In this document: piece after piece, positions 32,813 to 44,899 of the stretch
Layout of the letters: every line of letters begins with the position of its first letter
Position numbering within the stretch: the first letter of the stretch is position 1
Assembly: GCA_951640195.1 (NCBI GenBank)
Contig: OX621172.1
Coordinates: forward strand, 620,001-684,000
Length of the DNA stretch: 64,000 bases
Source: Porpolomopsis calyptriformis
Lineage: Eukaryota > Basidiomycota > Agaricomycetes > Agaricales > Hygrophoraceae
Reading direction: 5' to 3'
Program-made: the position numbers and the translations under genes
Notes under the pieces: model-generated
The model's input: the letters and a program-made list of their open reading frames with translations, nothing else
What the model was told of the DNA's origin: nothing
Database searches by the model: none

Positions 32813-34012
32813 CTAAGACGTTCGGGAAGGTGAGCTAGCCCGCGAGAGCGTTACTTCGGGAGATTCGCGTCGTTCGTCCTCGACGCCGAGGGCGATAGTG
32901 TTCCTCTTAGGCATCGGTTCAACCTGAGGGGAATCTTCGAAGGGTTGAGGAGAAAGACAACCACTCTCCCTCTCCCCTTCAGTCACATTGACTGTTTCGA
33001 ACACGTATCAATCACATTGCAGTGTGACGCAAAAAACTACTCACAACTGGCTTTGTGGATTCCTGAGGTATGGTCAGCGTCATCTGCCTGTTGCCAAAGA
33101 GTTCTAGGGACTTCGTCCTGGCACTTTTGGCGGATTCGTCGCGTTAACGTGACAAGTTCCGAGAGTTTGATGGTATAAGAGACTGGAAGTGGTGGATATT
33201 TCGCTTTTTGTTCAGGCGACGCAACAGGAAACTGAGATGTAAAAGGTACATCGAAAGATATATTACGGCCAGACTGTTGGGAGAGAAGATTCTCAAGAGA
33301 GACATTGGTCGGAGAGGTAGAAGACAGATGTAGAAACTCGGGAAAGAAGCTGGTATAACTGAGTCCATCCGGTTCCAGAGGGGCAGAAGTAAGCAAAGTT
33401 GAAGAATCAGAGTAAGCTTCCTGCGGTGCAGGTTCGGAGTAGGTGCCAAAACCAAATATGCTGGGAGGGGGAACAGAGCCTTCGGATAGAGAAGCAGAGG
33501 ACGCGGCAGAAACATAGCCAGGGGAATGTGGTTGAGTCGGGGGACTCTCGGGAGAATGCTCGCAATGCTCCGAAGGACCAGGCGTATAATTGGGCTGCGC
33601 AGATTGAGCAGAACGGCTACAGAAGAACCGAGCCTCGTGATCTGTTCCAGACGACGATATACGAGGGCTGATGCTCGAATCAGTACTGGTGGATAAATCA
33701 CTTGGTGTCAGTGGTGTGATGAAAGACAGTCTGATGGGGTTAGTTATGGCGGGCAGGCTGGCGTTCCGACTCGACGCTCTCTGTCTTTGAAACCAATCTT
33801 TGACCCATGATTTCTCCCTTGATTCACCGCAGAATTAAGCAAAAAGAATTCAGAGAGGGAACAAGGTAGACAGACAAGCCCGTCTCGCGCGCAACCTGGG
33901 TTATCTCCTTCTCCGACGGGCGTGCATTGCACTCGTAGAGCTCCTTGAGACGAAGTGACTGCCACTGTTGAGCACGGACGGGTTTTCTCTTTACTTTCCT
34001 CTGGATCATCAT
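32813..34012 (-). CDS. Homeodomain transcription factor
   Basis: Three exons (34012-33876, 33817-33045, 32991-32813) give 362 residues in one frame. The homeodomain is split by the first intron: VKRKPVRAQQWQSLRLKELY and EKEITQVARETGL before it, then WVKDWFQRQRASSRN, the recognition helix with the WF.R.R core, after it. The rest is Ser/Pro-rich and disordered, as in other fungal homeobox regulators. It does not look like the HD1/HD2 mating pair: no partner is adjacent, and the homeodomain is at the extreme N-terminus. It shares a 100-bp divergent promoter with the next gene. Confidence 0.8.
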
Positions 34013-34112
34013 GCTGGTACCCAAGAACGGATCGAGAGTATGTGTTCGGTCTACTTTCTCACGCCGCAGTTCTCATGCCACTTGCCTGCCGCCGCTCGCC
34101 CAGCTTACCACG
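34013..34112. promoter_or_regulatory. Short bidirectional promoter
   Basis: Only 100 bp separate the ATG of the homeodomain gene (34012, minus) from the ATG of the membrane protein (34113, plus), so both transcripts must start within or across this interval. Pyrimidine-rich stretches (TTTCTCACGCC) are present; no TATA. Confidence 0.5.
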
Positions 34113-35841
34113 ATGTCGAACGCCCCTCGTCCATCCACGAGCTCCCTTTCATCGTACCCTGCATCGCCTACTGGGTCTCCAAATGATGCATCGGCACCCT
34201 TGATTCTGGTTCATGACCCAGAAGAACCAATCGACCCACCCTTCGATTTTTCCAGCGATAGCGAGGACGAACAAATATTCAATCCGCCATTCGATGGGCG
34301 TAGTCCTATTATCCCTCCGCTTTCACCATCAGCTGTGTTTCTTTATCTACTATCGCCTTATCTAAAGCTCGGTGCTATGCTCTTGCCTAATGAGAATCTT
34401 TCGATCAAACGGATTGTCCCTCCACTTTTATTCTTTGCCGCCCTTTCAGCATTTTCCCGGCATATCCTGTACTTACTTGCAAGATACTTGCGAAAATTTG
34501 ATCTGGGTGAGTGTTGATTTATATCCCTCGAGTTCTGACCTCAACAGTCTGCAGACGACATGATTTCAAATGCCTTTGTACGAGGTAGAGGAAACGAACG
34601 CAGACGGGAGATTGTTAAAAATGTATGCCGCTTGAGCACAGGATGTCTCCGAGTCTTACTTGGGACGATATATCTACGGGGTTCGTCCTCTTTGTATGTA
34701 CTATGATGCATCTAACTTGATTTCGTCCTGAAGAATCCTCCCACATCCTGCTTTCTCTCCTCCCGGAAACCTTGTCGTCCCAAGTAGCCCTCAACCTCCT
34801 TTTGGCCTTTTTAATCATCCCTCTATCCGTTGTGCATTCTCTCTCCGCGAAGCCTATCATCTACATGTCCTGGGCTTCCGTCGCCACCTACGTGGTCTGG
34901 TTGGGTTGCACTTGCTACTCACACACACGAGGTACTCTGGCAGTTAACCCAACTTGGCTTCCTATGGGGACACTCTGGCAAGGAATCAGTTGCGTGCATT
35001 ATAATAAATTGGTACATGTCACTGACTGTTTTTGTTACGCGTAGCTACCATCGCATTTGCATTCGCATCGCCGTCGCCTCTTCGTTTGTATGCCTCTCTT
35101 AAAGCTGCTGTGCCACATGTAACAACGAAAACACCGAAATACCGTTCGTTCAAAACGCTCTCCGCATTATCTGTCATCGTAGCGTTGGCCCTGATTCTTC
35201 CGCTGGCCTTCTTCTCTTATCACCCCGAGTCCGTAAGTCGCCTTTCGGAGATGTGGACATGATGAAGGTGGTAATCTCACTTTAGCAGGAACAACATGAC
35301 GTATTTTTGCAATCCTTCATGGCCATATTGAGCGCAGTCACACTCGTGTTATCCATTCCTTCTATTCTCATCATTACCCCTTCTATTCCCCTTCCGAAAC
35401 GGATCCGGACGAAGTACTGTTTATCGAGGGCTATTTTATATCTCGTGATGTTATTTCTCACCCTCATACCGGCGCCAATACCGGGTATATTAAGCAATGC
35501 CCTCCTGATACTTGCCTTGTCCGCCACGTATCTTGTACCAGGTGAGTGCTGTTTGATTCGGATCATAACCCTCCTTGATATATGCCCTCCTTCCAGCCAT
35601 TGTGCATATTAAAATTCATCAATTTTCACGACCTCTCTCGATTATTGTACCAACGACCCATCACACTGGACGTCCTGATTCTCCATCGCAGGACGAGCTT
35701 TTGCAGCGCAAGGAACGGGCATTGCAAAAGGGGCAGAAGATGAAGAGATTGGCATGGGATATCGGTGTATGGATTCTATTGGTACCAGTAGGAGGCGGCG
35801 GGCTTCTCTGGGGAGCAGGTAAACTCGCAGGGCGATGGTAG
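34113..35841 (+). CDS. Polytopic membrane protein, permease-like
   Basis: ATG 34113 (MSNAPRPSTSSLSSYPASP) opens a 70-residue acidic, Ser-rich cytosolic N-terminus. At least eight hydrophobic spans follow across several exons: PLLFFAALSAFSRHILYLLA, LLLAFLIIPLSVVHSL, SWASVATYVVWLGCTC, TIAFAFASPSPLRLYA, LSVIVALALILPLAFFSY, AILSAVTLVLSIPSILIIT, LYLVMLFLTLIPAPIP and VWILLVPVGGGGLLWGAG before the stop. The layout and TIAFAF block recall amino-acid permease-like (SLC38/AVT-type) proteins, but I cannot assign a substrate. The first intron starts at GGTGAG near 34506. Confidence 0.65.
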
Positions 35842-36374
35842 CTGCCCGTATACCAATTTGTTACCGATCGAACTAACATTGGACACTCGACTTGTAATAA
35901 TAGCATGTAACGAGCTTTCAGATTTACTTTCAGCCGCTCACCCGAGAGGAAACGTCGCACAAAGACACGCGCTGGTTAGAATTGAAATCCGTCATTGTGT
36001 TATGAGATACTGGTAACCCACGCCTTCGATGTTCTTTGCTTCTCCGAAGTAAGTATCATAGACATTAAAGAATGGATCGACATGCAATAGTAGTCTGAAA
36101 AGGAATTGTACTGCTTTTGATATTCCGATACAAAGATGCACCTGCACCGCAACGCTCAACGCCCGGCGCTAAGGTAAACAAAAAAAAAAGATTAGTCCCC
36201 CTCAAACCGCGCTAGACATGGCATTGTGGTCGATATCATAGTGGCTTTCGGCCCGAACGGACTGCGTCCGGTCACTGCGATAAGTGTCGAACTTAAGTTT
36301 GTGAGGTAGCACGGGGCTTCTGGGACGAAGAAAGTGTTTAATGAGCATGTACAAAGTCGAGAGGTCAACGGAGC
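35842..36374. other. Intergenic, convergent 3' ends
   Basis: 533 bp between the membrane protein and the aquaporin, both ending here. It holds an A run at 36179-36190 and no recognisable gene or RNA. Terminators of both genes are expected, but no clear signal can be assigned. Confidence 0.5.
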
Positions 36375-37852
36375 TTACGGCAGAGACGTCGGAGGGGGCG
36401 CAGCCGGTAAAAAGTCAGTAGAGAAGAGGCACATGTCGTAGATTAAGCCACCGAGCAGACAGCCAAGGATCGGCGCGATAATCGGGCACCAGAGCCAGTA
36501 TTGACTATATGAAGCAGGAAGAGACATCATCCATCAGCTTAGAAGTTATGTTGAAGAAGAGATACTGACCCCCTGAAGCTGAAGACTTGCCCCCCGTATC
36601 CAACTAGAGCAGTCAACAGTCTGGCCCCCAAATCACGCGCAGGGTTCACGGCGTAATCTTTGGGAAAGTGGTTTGAGTCCATCCAACCAGAATGCAGAAA
36701 CTGGGAGCTTACTAGTCTGCATGCCAAGTGCAGTACCGACAGTGAGGACCAGAAGGAAAAGCATGACGGGAATGAATGCTTTCTGTTGTGTGCCGTGTCT
36801 CTTGTCAAAGATACTAAGGAGAACGATGAAAATAATGCATGTTGCCAAAAGCTAAGGGGGATGAGAGACGAGAGCTTGGGGTAGAAATTAATGGTGTACC
36901 TCGGTGAAGAAACAGCCAGCGTTGGTCATATAGTCCAGCTAAACAATTCAGGGTAAGAAACTCAAGGTACGGTTATACCAAACTGGATATATTCACCGGG
37001 TACGTTGCGAAAAAACTTGCAGTCGCAAGGGTACGGACGCCTCTACCGCCTTCGAAGACATCAACGGCGCGGTTGTAGACTCCATAAACGACGGCAGTGC
37101 CGACGAAAGAACCAAGGGTCTGAGCCAAGAGGTAGCCGGGTACCTTGCGCCATGGAAAACCACGCCAGGCCTGAATGACATACTAATAAGTTGCTTGTTA
37201 TTGTTGAAAGAGAAAATGACTGACGGCCAATCCTATCGTGAGCTAAAGTGAGAAACAGATGGTGTGTGAGCGATCGCGTCACGAGGAACATTGGAAACAT
37301 ACAGCTGGGTTGCAATGACCGCCAGAGACAGCTGACGCAAGCCATACGCCGAGGGCAACAGCTAATGAAATTGAGGGATGAGCACATTTTGGCAGGAGAC
37401 ATCGGCATGACAACTCACCTGCTGCCCACCCAAGATTAATAGAGATCTCGGTCTGAGTAATCGTCACATTCGTGCAAGTGCAGTAAAAGCAATTGGGTTA
37501 CTTACGCCCTTCGAAACAGGAGTGACACTGGGATTGGTGGAAAGGCCAGTTTGGACATCGGCACCCACTCCGAGAATGATAAGAACGGCTGTGCCTAAAT
37601 GTCGTTTTTTCAAGAACGCAACCAGTGTCAAAATGAAAAATTGAATAACCTAGGAATTCCGCTGCCGGTTCTTTAATCATCTCGCTGTAGAAACGTTGCG
37701 GTAAGACATCTGCAGGCTGCACAAGAAACGAAGACAACTTGCATGTATTTGACCCAGTCTGGGTTGCGAACATAAGGATCCTCAAAATAACGACCCCGCC
37801 CCGCTTCCTCGTCCACTGTGATACGCAGCGATGGTGCTTTTGATTCGGACAT
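36375..37852 (-). CDS. Aquaglyceroporin (MIP family)
   Basis: ATG 37852 opens [20 protein letters not shown] and a short cytosolic N-terminus ending NPDWVKY. Spans include EPAAEFLG with [17 protein letters not shown], then the first pore loop SGGHCNPAV (around 37300), and the second loop [14 protein letters not shown] (around 36640). Asp after the second NPA (NPARD) is typical of glycerol-conducting members. The last exon (36508-36375) reads [20 protein letters not shown] and ends TSLP. The gene has about nine small exons. It would move glycerol or water across the plasma membrane in osmotic adjustment. Which of the two it prefers is inferred. Confidence 0.85.
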
Positions 37853-38323
37853 GGTGAAGGACTCTAGGTCTATGAGGAGTCAAGAATGAAGCTTGGCCGG
37901 GAACCGGGAGGCAAAGACAACTCCCAGACTTATAGCATCGCGTTTCCTGGGTATACCGGAGCCTGATAGTCAGAAGCCTCAAACAACCAATACAACCGGG
38001 TGTTCGCAAAGACATAAACGGTGTTCACAGGACCTCCGTATCGATGTTGGGCTTCCGTTCGCAGGGTTCCTTGTCATGATCACCAGACTACGAATCAGCT
38101 GAGAGTTGCCGCCGCAATCATCAGAATGCTAGGGTGTCCGTCTTGCCGTTAGAGCTCAGTCATGCTGGACACGGTTATAGCTAAAAGCCAGAGGCAGCCA
38201 TAGCGTCATTCCTTGGGCTTGGTGGGAAGATGCAAGTGCACGGGAACATGCTGTGATTGAGAAATTTTGATTTCAAGTCTGCATATACAGTACAGTACAC
38301 ATCTAAGAAAGGTCACAGGAATA
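37853..38323. other. Intergenic: aquaporin promoter side and ZIP 3' side
   Basis: 471 bp upstream of the aquaporin ATG and downstream of the ZIP stop. I see no gene. A TATA-like TATAGC at about 37930 is too weak to call. Confidence 0.5.
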
Positions 38324-39542
38324 TCAGGTTTCTCTCAAACCCTCGTGATGGAGAGCATGATCATGTCCATGTCCAAGAATGGTGCCTATTGCGAAGGGGA
38401 CGAATATGCCGAGAACGAGCAACAGTGTCCTGGTTCTGGCATCCATTTCATTTGTCGAAGACGATCGCGGTGATACAGGTTGTATGACAGTGGCAACATA
38501 CAGGAATGACCCTCCCTGTGATTATTGAACGCGACACCACGAGATGCAGGACGATCAAGGGACTTACAGATAGTAGTAAAGCAATGCCCGTCCAATCCCC
38601 TTCGCCCTGGCTCGCACCAAGAAACGAAAATATTCCGTAGGACAGAAGGGCACCAAAAGGGGTAGAGGCACTGAAAGCAGCTAGATGATATCTGCATTCA
38701 GCGCGCGTAAGTGTGGTTGTCATGAGGTTTGTCGTCAATGCCAGCGCGGTAGGGGCTGTCGCGGGAGGTTACCCAAAGGAAAGGACGACACAAGTCATGG
38801 TTACGCGCCTTTGTGGATAAGCAGTGCCAAGAACACTACAAAAGATACACTCGATGGTTCTCCTGATTGGGTTGAAAGAGCCGAAACACCCAACGCGAAT
38901 CCATCCGCAAGGCCGTGGACAAGAAGGCCCAAGGTCAGTGGGTAAGCTTGTATCTGGTTCACAACACCCGCGTAGGCTGAAGAGGCTGGATCGAAATGCT
39001 CCAACCAAGGTCCTGGGTGGCCGACCGAATTCTCACGTGCAAGATCCCCTAGGTTCTCATCAAAGACAACATTGGAATGTTCGGGCTGTCTGTTAACGGG
39101 TTGAAGAGGGAGCGTGGCTCTTGGAGTATGAGCATGGGAGTGAAACTGTTCTACGAGGAGCATAAAAGTAAACCCCGTGAGGAGAGATAATGCGATCTTG
39201 GACATTGGCAGTTCAGATGACGGATGAGAGGATACCAGCGATTCTATTCCTCTGGTGCCACGAGAGAGATCTTGTTGGGATGGAAGACCTTTGAGAGTGA
39301 TTAAGATCGACGTACTCGGGGATAATGACACCCAATGCTGTCCCGAGGAGAAGGCCAGTCCCAACTGTCTGCAAGTCGCTTGTGTGCTGTTCTGAGGCAC
39401 ACGTTAGGGCGGCTCGATAGGCAGCGAAAGAGATGAAATACATACTTCGAAATGCAAAAGTCAAGGGGAGCATGCCTATTCCAAACGCTCCAAAACCGAG
39501 AAGAAAGCACATAACTATCAAGGTAATTAGCTGGCCCAACAT
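38324..39542 (-). CDS. ZIP-family zinc transporter (SLC39A9-like)
   Basis: ATG 39542 begins MLGQLITLIVMCFLLGFGAF, a first membrane span. A His-bearing loop (EQFHSHAHTP) lies before the core helices QAYPLTLGLLVHGLADGFAL and FLALLIHKGAPTALALT, whose His and Asp residues form the metal path of ZIP proteins. Further spans end with LLLVLGIFVPFAIGTILGHG, then HDHALHHEGLRET at the stop (38324). The closest pattern is the ZIP9 branch, found in Golgi and plasma membrane. It would import zinc into the cytosol. Five or so exons with ~50-bp introns. Confidence 0.85.
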
Positions 39543-39698
39543 CTGTTCTTTCGTTGAGTACGACTGTGAGCGAAGTAGTCGGTTGAAGGGTCGGACTGCG
39601 ACTCAAGGTGACAGGTTTGACTGAAGCCACGATTGATCGTCTGAAAGGGTATACAGCTACTAACTACGTTTCAAAGTAAAGGTCACCGTCACCAAACT

Positions 39699-40616
39699 TC
39701 AAACACCCAAAGCAGCAGCCAGCTTCTTTGCCTGGGCATCTCCGAGTGCTTTCAAAGCGGAGATGTTGATAGTCTTGTCACCGACACCGGGGGGAACCTG
39801 CTGGCCAAAGACAATATCTACAAGGCAGGATAGCCGGATGAGAGTTGCAAGCGAGGTTAAGATGCCCGGAAGACTTACAGAGAACATCCCGAGTGTCATG
39901 TCCAGTCCCGCCATCAAGACCATCGCTGGGGAAACAAGTTTGTGCTAGCAATTCGGAAGCTTCACCAATGGTTTCATGTTTATCCCCACTTGAATATCAC
40001 GGAGTTGAGACCAAGGAGAGTGTGCGTCTGAGAGAACTCACTTTTGGTCAGCATAGATGGAGTAGAACATCTTGCCGTTACATATTACTGCGGCCAATGC
40101 GTTCGGCTTGAGTTTCTTTCCTTCCTTCTCGCTAAACTGAAGCGGGACGACCATATAGGGTACCTTTCTAGCGTCGAGATGACCAAACGAAGTGGCTGGT
40201 TGACCATCGGGATTACCCTAAGCAATCGAAATGTTAGATCAACACCCGAGAGTTGACGGGGAAGTGCACGTGCTTTGCATTTGAACTAAGAAGAGGGTTC
40301 AGCCATGTCGCTAGACGTCATCCCGGTAGTCACTCACGTCAACGCCGTCGCAATCAACTTGCATGTCCGATAAGAAATGAAAGGCAGAGACGTTAGGTAA
40401 ATTTAACCAATCGCCGAAGATGGGGACTACTGAGCCTGATGACGCCGGGAAGGAAGCAAGAACATCTTTATGGCTAGCCTTTGCCACCCTGAGAATACCC
40501 TGCGCATTAATAGAATGGTCTGCAGCAAAGGGCGACTGAGCTTTTGCCTCGGAAGCAGGACAGGCGAGAGCGACGACAGAGGTCAAGGCAGTCAACAGGA
40601 AAACTTTGTTCCACAT
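39699..40616 (-). CDS. Secreted chitosanase, glycoside hydrolase family 75
   Basis: ATG 40616 starts a signal peptide (MWNKVFLLTALTSVVALA). The mature part has the GH75 marks: SDMQVDCDGVD (candidate catalytic Asp), GNPDGQPATSFG, NALAAVICNGKMFYSIYAD, IGEASELLAQTCFP (candidate catalytic Glu) and IVFGQQVPPGVGD before the C-terminal helix. Family members hydrolyse beta-1,4-linked glucosamine in chitosan, and most are fungal. A role in cell-wall turnover or in feeding on other fungi is inferred. Several ~50-65-bp introns; ends KKLAAALGV at 39699. Confidence 0.88.
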
Positions 40617-41935
40617 AATGTTAGGGCCGGTTTGGGGTTCGATGGTGCCCATGCTTTATACCGTCACCCATTAGAGGACCAGCCATGGAACTGGTTAACA
40701 CCTTCTGGAGTAAAGCTTTAGCGAGTTGGCGTTCAGGCCCGCACCACCTGCACAAGTAAATTCCAGTAGGTAGCCATAGTGAAATGTGCACTACGAGAGA
40801 TCGTGTCGGTGAATGGGTGGCAGGTTTGCGATCGAAATCAAACACCTTTGACGACCCCCGACGGTCTTCCGTGCGTTGCGCCCGCAACCATGCTTGGAAT
40901 TGGGGATTAGATGCTGATTCCAATGGCCATATCGGAAATCAAGTGAATAACCCACTAAACTCTGCACATTAGAGGAAGATCACTTCCATAGCGGGAACCG
41001 CATATTGATACGGACGAAGCTGGGCACATGGATCAGAAGCATGGCCATGTAAATTGTGAAATTCATTTTTGTCCAACCTAACCTCGCAACCGATCTCATT
41101 TTGGACCGGATCCCGAGTTGGTATACATGACAATAATATTGGGTTGGTAATGGTCTGGGTCACAAGGACACGTTGTTAGCTGGGGTGCAGGCGCTAGCTG
41201 ATTCGACTCACAAGGGGTCGTCAAATTGTCAGTACTTATATAACGGGAGCGAGAGTGATCAGCCTACGACAGACGCAATCCGGCAGAGCGGTAACCCAAT
41301 AGGCTGGGTGGATAGAATGTGCCGAAGCTTGTAGCATGCCTATGCTTTCAGAAAATGAGTAGGGGAGCCCGAAGTAGAGAGTATTGAATACAGAATATAA
41401 TTAATTGATAAAGGCCACAGGATTCCAGCATATTTTCTTGAGCTGGGCACATATAATGGCCGATTTTACCGCAACCTGGCAGTATGCCAGCGTTGCAAAC
41501 TCTCCTTTCCTCCTGAAATAAAGCTCCAATATTGGCATGACCGAAATCTCCAGAGGCCAGGTTCACCATTTCATGAAGACATGCAGGTTGGGGGTCGGGA
41601 GAAAATTCAAAAAAAAAGAGGCTGCTGCTCAACGTTAAGGTGAGATTTCTTGATTCCAAGACGATTTAAAAGCATACTTACAATGTACGGGTTCATCACA
41701 TCCGAGGAAGCCCAAAAATCTTCACACCAGGACAGGGACATGCATCGCATACGATCGAGATCCCCAATTTCCTCAATGATTATCCACTGAAGCCTGGGTA
41801 CCAAGAAGCGCATGAGAAATCCAATTCGAAGCCGAACTACTCCACTCACCGTGCATATTCCGCTGGTAATGCTGAATTAGTGGCCGTAATGATCCTCGTC
41901 CAATTGGGTCATCCTCGATAGGGTTAGGGTTTCAT
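40617..41935. other. Gene-poor interval
   Basis: 1.3 kb upstream of the chitosanase and of the capping-enzyme gene. Minus-strand open stretches at 40621-40923, 41348-41659 and 41607-41849 lack a convincing ATG, a domain or a splice pattern that links them. I do not support a gene. The region must contain both promoters. Confidence 0.5.
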
Positions 41936-42983
41936 ATGATCAGCTCTGACGGCGTAGCCTCCACCTTGCCTCCTCTTTCCCCGTCCATCCTTGGGGTCGA
42001 GCCCCTCGATGAGTTTATCCGAGAAGTTGCCGATTTCGTGCACCATATGATCAACACGCGTCCAGACATCAACTGTGATGTTGAAGTTGAAGCCAAAGTT
42101 GGTCTATTAAAAAACGCAGTGACTGGTCAGCGGTTGGCTTTGCCAGTTCTCGTTGAAACAAGCAGGTTTTGTTTCTGCCCGGTGTGCGGTATCGTTAACA
42201 TATGTTCGTCTAGTCCTTACACCCAACGAGATTGACTGCCGTTTCGAATCCAACATGTCCCTCGTCAGTTTGCTGGTCTCTTATCACTTCATTTCCCCAC
42301 TCAAGAGCTCCGATCAAGGCCCAACACAAACATTTCAACGCCCTTCTTAACAATCTTGCAACTTCGACCTATTTATCTTCCCCGTTCACATACTCACACA
42401 AATATCTCGTGGACTCGTTTTACCCGTCTGATACTAGAGATAGAATTCGCGTAACCCGAGACGAGAAAACCAACGCGGTGATTGAGTGCACGAGGAAGGT
42501 GAGGCTCGGAGACCTCAATGTTTATTCTCCGAAGCGAGCAGCGGACTGGCGAATCAGCGTCAACTTGGAAATACCTGGTTTGTTTCTTTTCAAGTCCCTG
42601 ACAAGATATTCCTAATTTTACTACCAGTACCACATCCGACCGGAGCAGCCACACATAAGCGAAAGAAGGACAGAGTGTGCTACTCTCACGAAGAGTTTAA
42701 TATCGATCTTACGCAAGTATCGACCACCGCCACGCCAAATGCTCCGGTGAGTACCTTGCCAGCCAATAGCGCCGCATCAGCGTTGATCCGAGCTATTTAG
42801 CCTGAAATTTCTCACGAACTGGAAATCGAGATCGCTCGTCCGTCACTGCTTCTCTCGACTGCTGCCAAGCGAGGTGACCCAAATGTCTCGGAACATGAAC
42901 GTAATGCATTCGATGAGCTTATTCGCGCTTTCGTTAATAACGCCCGGATACTCGTACGAAACGCTGGGGACGAGTGGCAATAA
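41936..42983 (+). CDS. CET1: mRNA-capping enzyme subunit beta (RNA 5'-triphosphatase, Cet1 family)
   Basis: The tunnel-type metal-dependent triphosphatase motifs are visible: VEVEAKVG (first metal-binding Glu pair) near residue 48, HKHFNALLNNLA, RIRVTRDEKTN, RKVRLGDLNVYSP, DWRISVNLE, RKKDRVCYSHEEFNIDLTQV and HELEIEIA (second Glu pair). The enzyme removes the gamma phosphate from nascent pre-mRNA before GMP transfer by the guanylyltransferase subunit. There are four or more exons, ending EWQ-TAA at 42983. ATG 41936 leaves only ~45 residues before the core, shorter than yeast Cet1. It ends 74 bp from the convergent Rad60-like gene. Confidence 0.88.
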
Positions 42984-43056
42984 GTTCTTTGTCCTATCCA
43001 TTGAATAGAATTATTGTATTTGTTCGGTACGGAATTAGAGACGTTCCCTCTGTAGT

Positions 43057-44815
43057 CTATAGCCCCACGACATCAACACAATCGCCGTCTTCTAAGCCGG
43101 CAGCACCGATTGGGTCTGAGGGTTTCATCTTATCTCCATCAATTTCCAACACGGGTCCTGCTTTTCCTTTCCTCCGAGACGAGGATGGGTATTTATTAAT
43201 CAAACCTGCGGATTTGAGGAATGCATTCACTATAGCGCCACATGTCGTCCTGGGTCGGACAGTCAGGATGATATCGTCAGTGGTTATTGCTGAACGCAGA
43301 GTCAACTTGAATTTCTCGCCCACCGCAGTTTCCGACTGCGATCCGAGGATAGATTCTCCATCTGAGGAGTGGGAGCACGAGTCGTAGAACGGGCTCTGAT
43401 CTCTATCCTCTGGCGTCACTAAGGGAGAGTTGTCACCCCGAGCGCGAATGTAATTGTAAGTGGCTGTATCGCAGGCCTCTGTCCACAGCAATAAAAAGAT
43501 GAAGTAGGTGACACAAAACGCCACGCAAACCTACCAAGAACTACTTCCGCCCATGTCTTCAATGTGTTCGGAGTGGCGGAAGGAAACAAACGCGAATTTT
43601 TGAAGCTGACAATGATGTGATCGGGATGGACAGACGCCATCTGGGCTACCTCGTCGAAAACCTGACGAAATGTGTCGTGCTATCATGATGTCAGGCGAGT
43701 CGGCTTTTGGAACCCCCGGTACAAGGTAGAAAGAGAACGTACCCTGTTTATCTTGAAGGCCCAAACCGCACCCTGCTTGGCAGTGTCGAGAGGATGTGGA
43801 TGAAACTTCACTTTGACCGTTACAATGTCAGGTCCAGCCACCTCAGAGGATCTAATCTTGGCAGGGCTAAGTCGCGCCGATTCACACTCAATGGCTTGCG
43901 CGATTTTGGCCAGTTCAGGCTCTAACGGTGTTGGGTCTTCCTCGTCCTCGTGTACGAGTGTTGGAGAAGAAGAACGACGGGAATTTTCTAAAGTTTGCCT
44001 GGCCACCCAAAAAAATGTTAATATGGGATCCATCAAGAGGGTGACCTTATACCGAACAAGCTCTTTGGCGTGTTGAACTTGATACCTAGGCAAGATGGGG
44101 GGCGGGGTAATGGAGTTGGAACGGTTTCGGCTTCGGCTCCGTGGGCGTTTTGCGTTGGGAGTATGGTTAGCTTCCTCGACCACTGGTATATCATCATCGT
44201 CACGATCTTCAGAGAATAGGCTGGAAACAGATGCACGGAATGAGTTATGTGCTCACGGTTAGCAATCAAGGGTAAACGAGTGGAGAATCACGATCGGAAG
44301 TTGACTATAATAGGAATGTACCGCTTCGTCTGCGAAGACACAACGGAGAAGGCCAGTCGCGAGTGGCACTGTTCCTTGACTTTTCGACGCGTCAGGGAGG
44401 CTGCTCACCGTAAAACATTCTTATTTTTTGTCCAGTTGGGTAATAGGTCCTTACTCCCTCTCTTCCTACCTTTACGCGCACGGGGTGTTACCTCTTCCTC
44501 TTCCTCTGAACTGGTGCTACTCGTTGAGCGACGACTAGCCTCTGCAACAATTGAACTATATGGGCAGTCCATGCAACTTGAAATAGAAGGGAACGAACGT
44601 TTCTCAAGTTCATTGAGTTTCTTCCATTCCGATGCCGTTCGAGAACGATTACGGATAAACAAAGCATCTTCGTCTTCGACTTCCTGTGCCGTTGGCGAGC
44701 CGATCGCATTTGAAAATGAGGGCGAACGAATAGATGGTGAAGGAACTTCGACGACAGCTGGACGGGGGCGAGGGCGAGGGCGAGGACGCGGTCTACTGGT
44801 GCCAGAGGCTGACAT
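43057..44815 (-). CDS. Rad60/Esc2/NIP45-like protein with two SUMO-like domains
   Basis: ATG 44815 starts MSASGTSRPRPRPRPRP, a low-complexity basic run, then an acidic/Ser-rich region (TSSEEEEEVTPRARKGRKRG). The first SUMO-like domain reads VTVKVKFHPHPLDTAKQ ... ASVHPDHIIVSFKNSRLFPS. The second, at the C-terminus, reads KFKLTLRSAITTDDIILTV ... EIDGDKMKPSD ... LEDGDCVDVVGL. Rad60-type proteins work with SUMO ligases and Smc5/6 in DNA repair and replication-fork protection. Here the C-terminal domain ends without the GG tail needed for conjugation, as expected for this family. About seven exons. Confidence 0.82.
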
Positions 44816-44899
44816 TTCTTTTGGTAGTAGGATTGCCAAGTGATGCGTGGGAAAATCTCGGCAGTCACGGTAATTGTCACGCGTTACGTCACTCTTGAC

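Noticed and set aside
33144..33701. 185-codon minus-strand open frame
   Set aside because: It overlaps exon 2 of the homeodomain gene in another frame. The homeodomain frame has clear motifs and splice phases.
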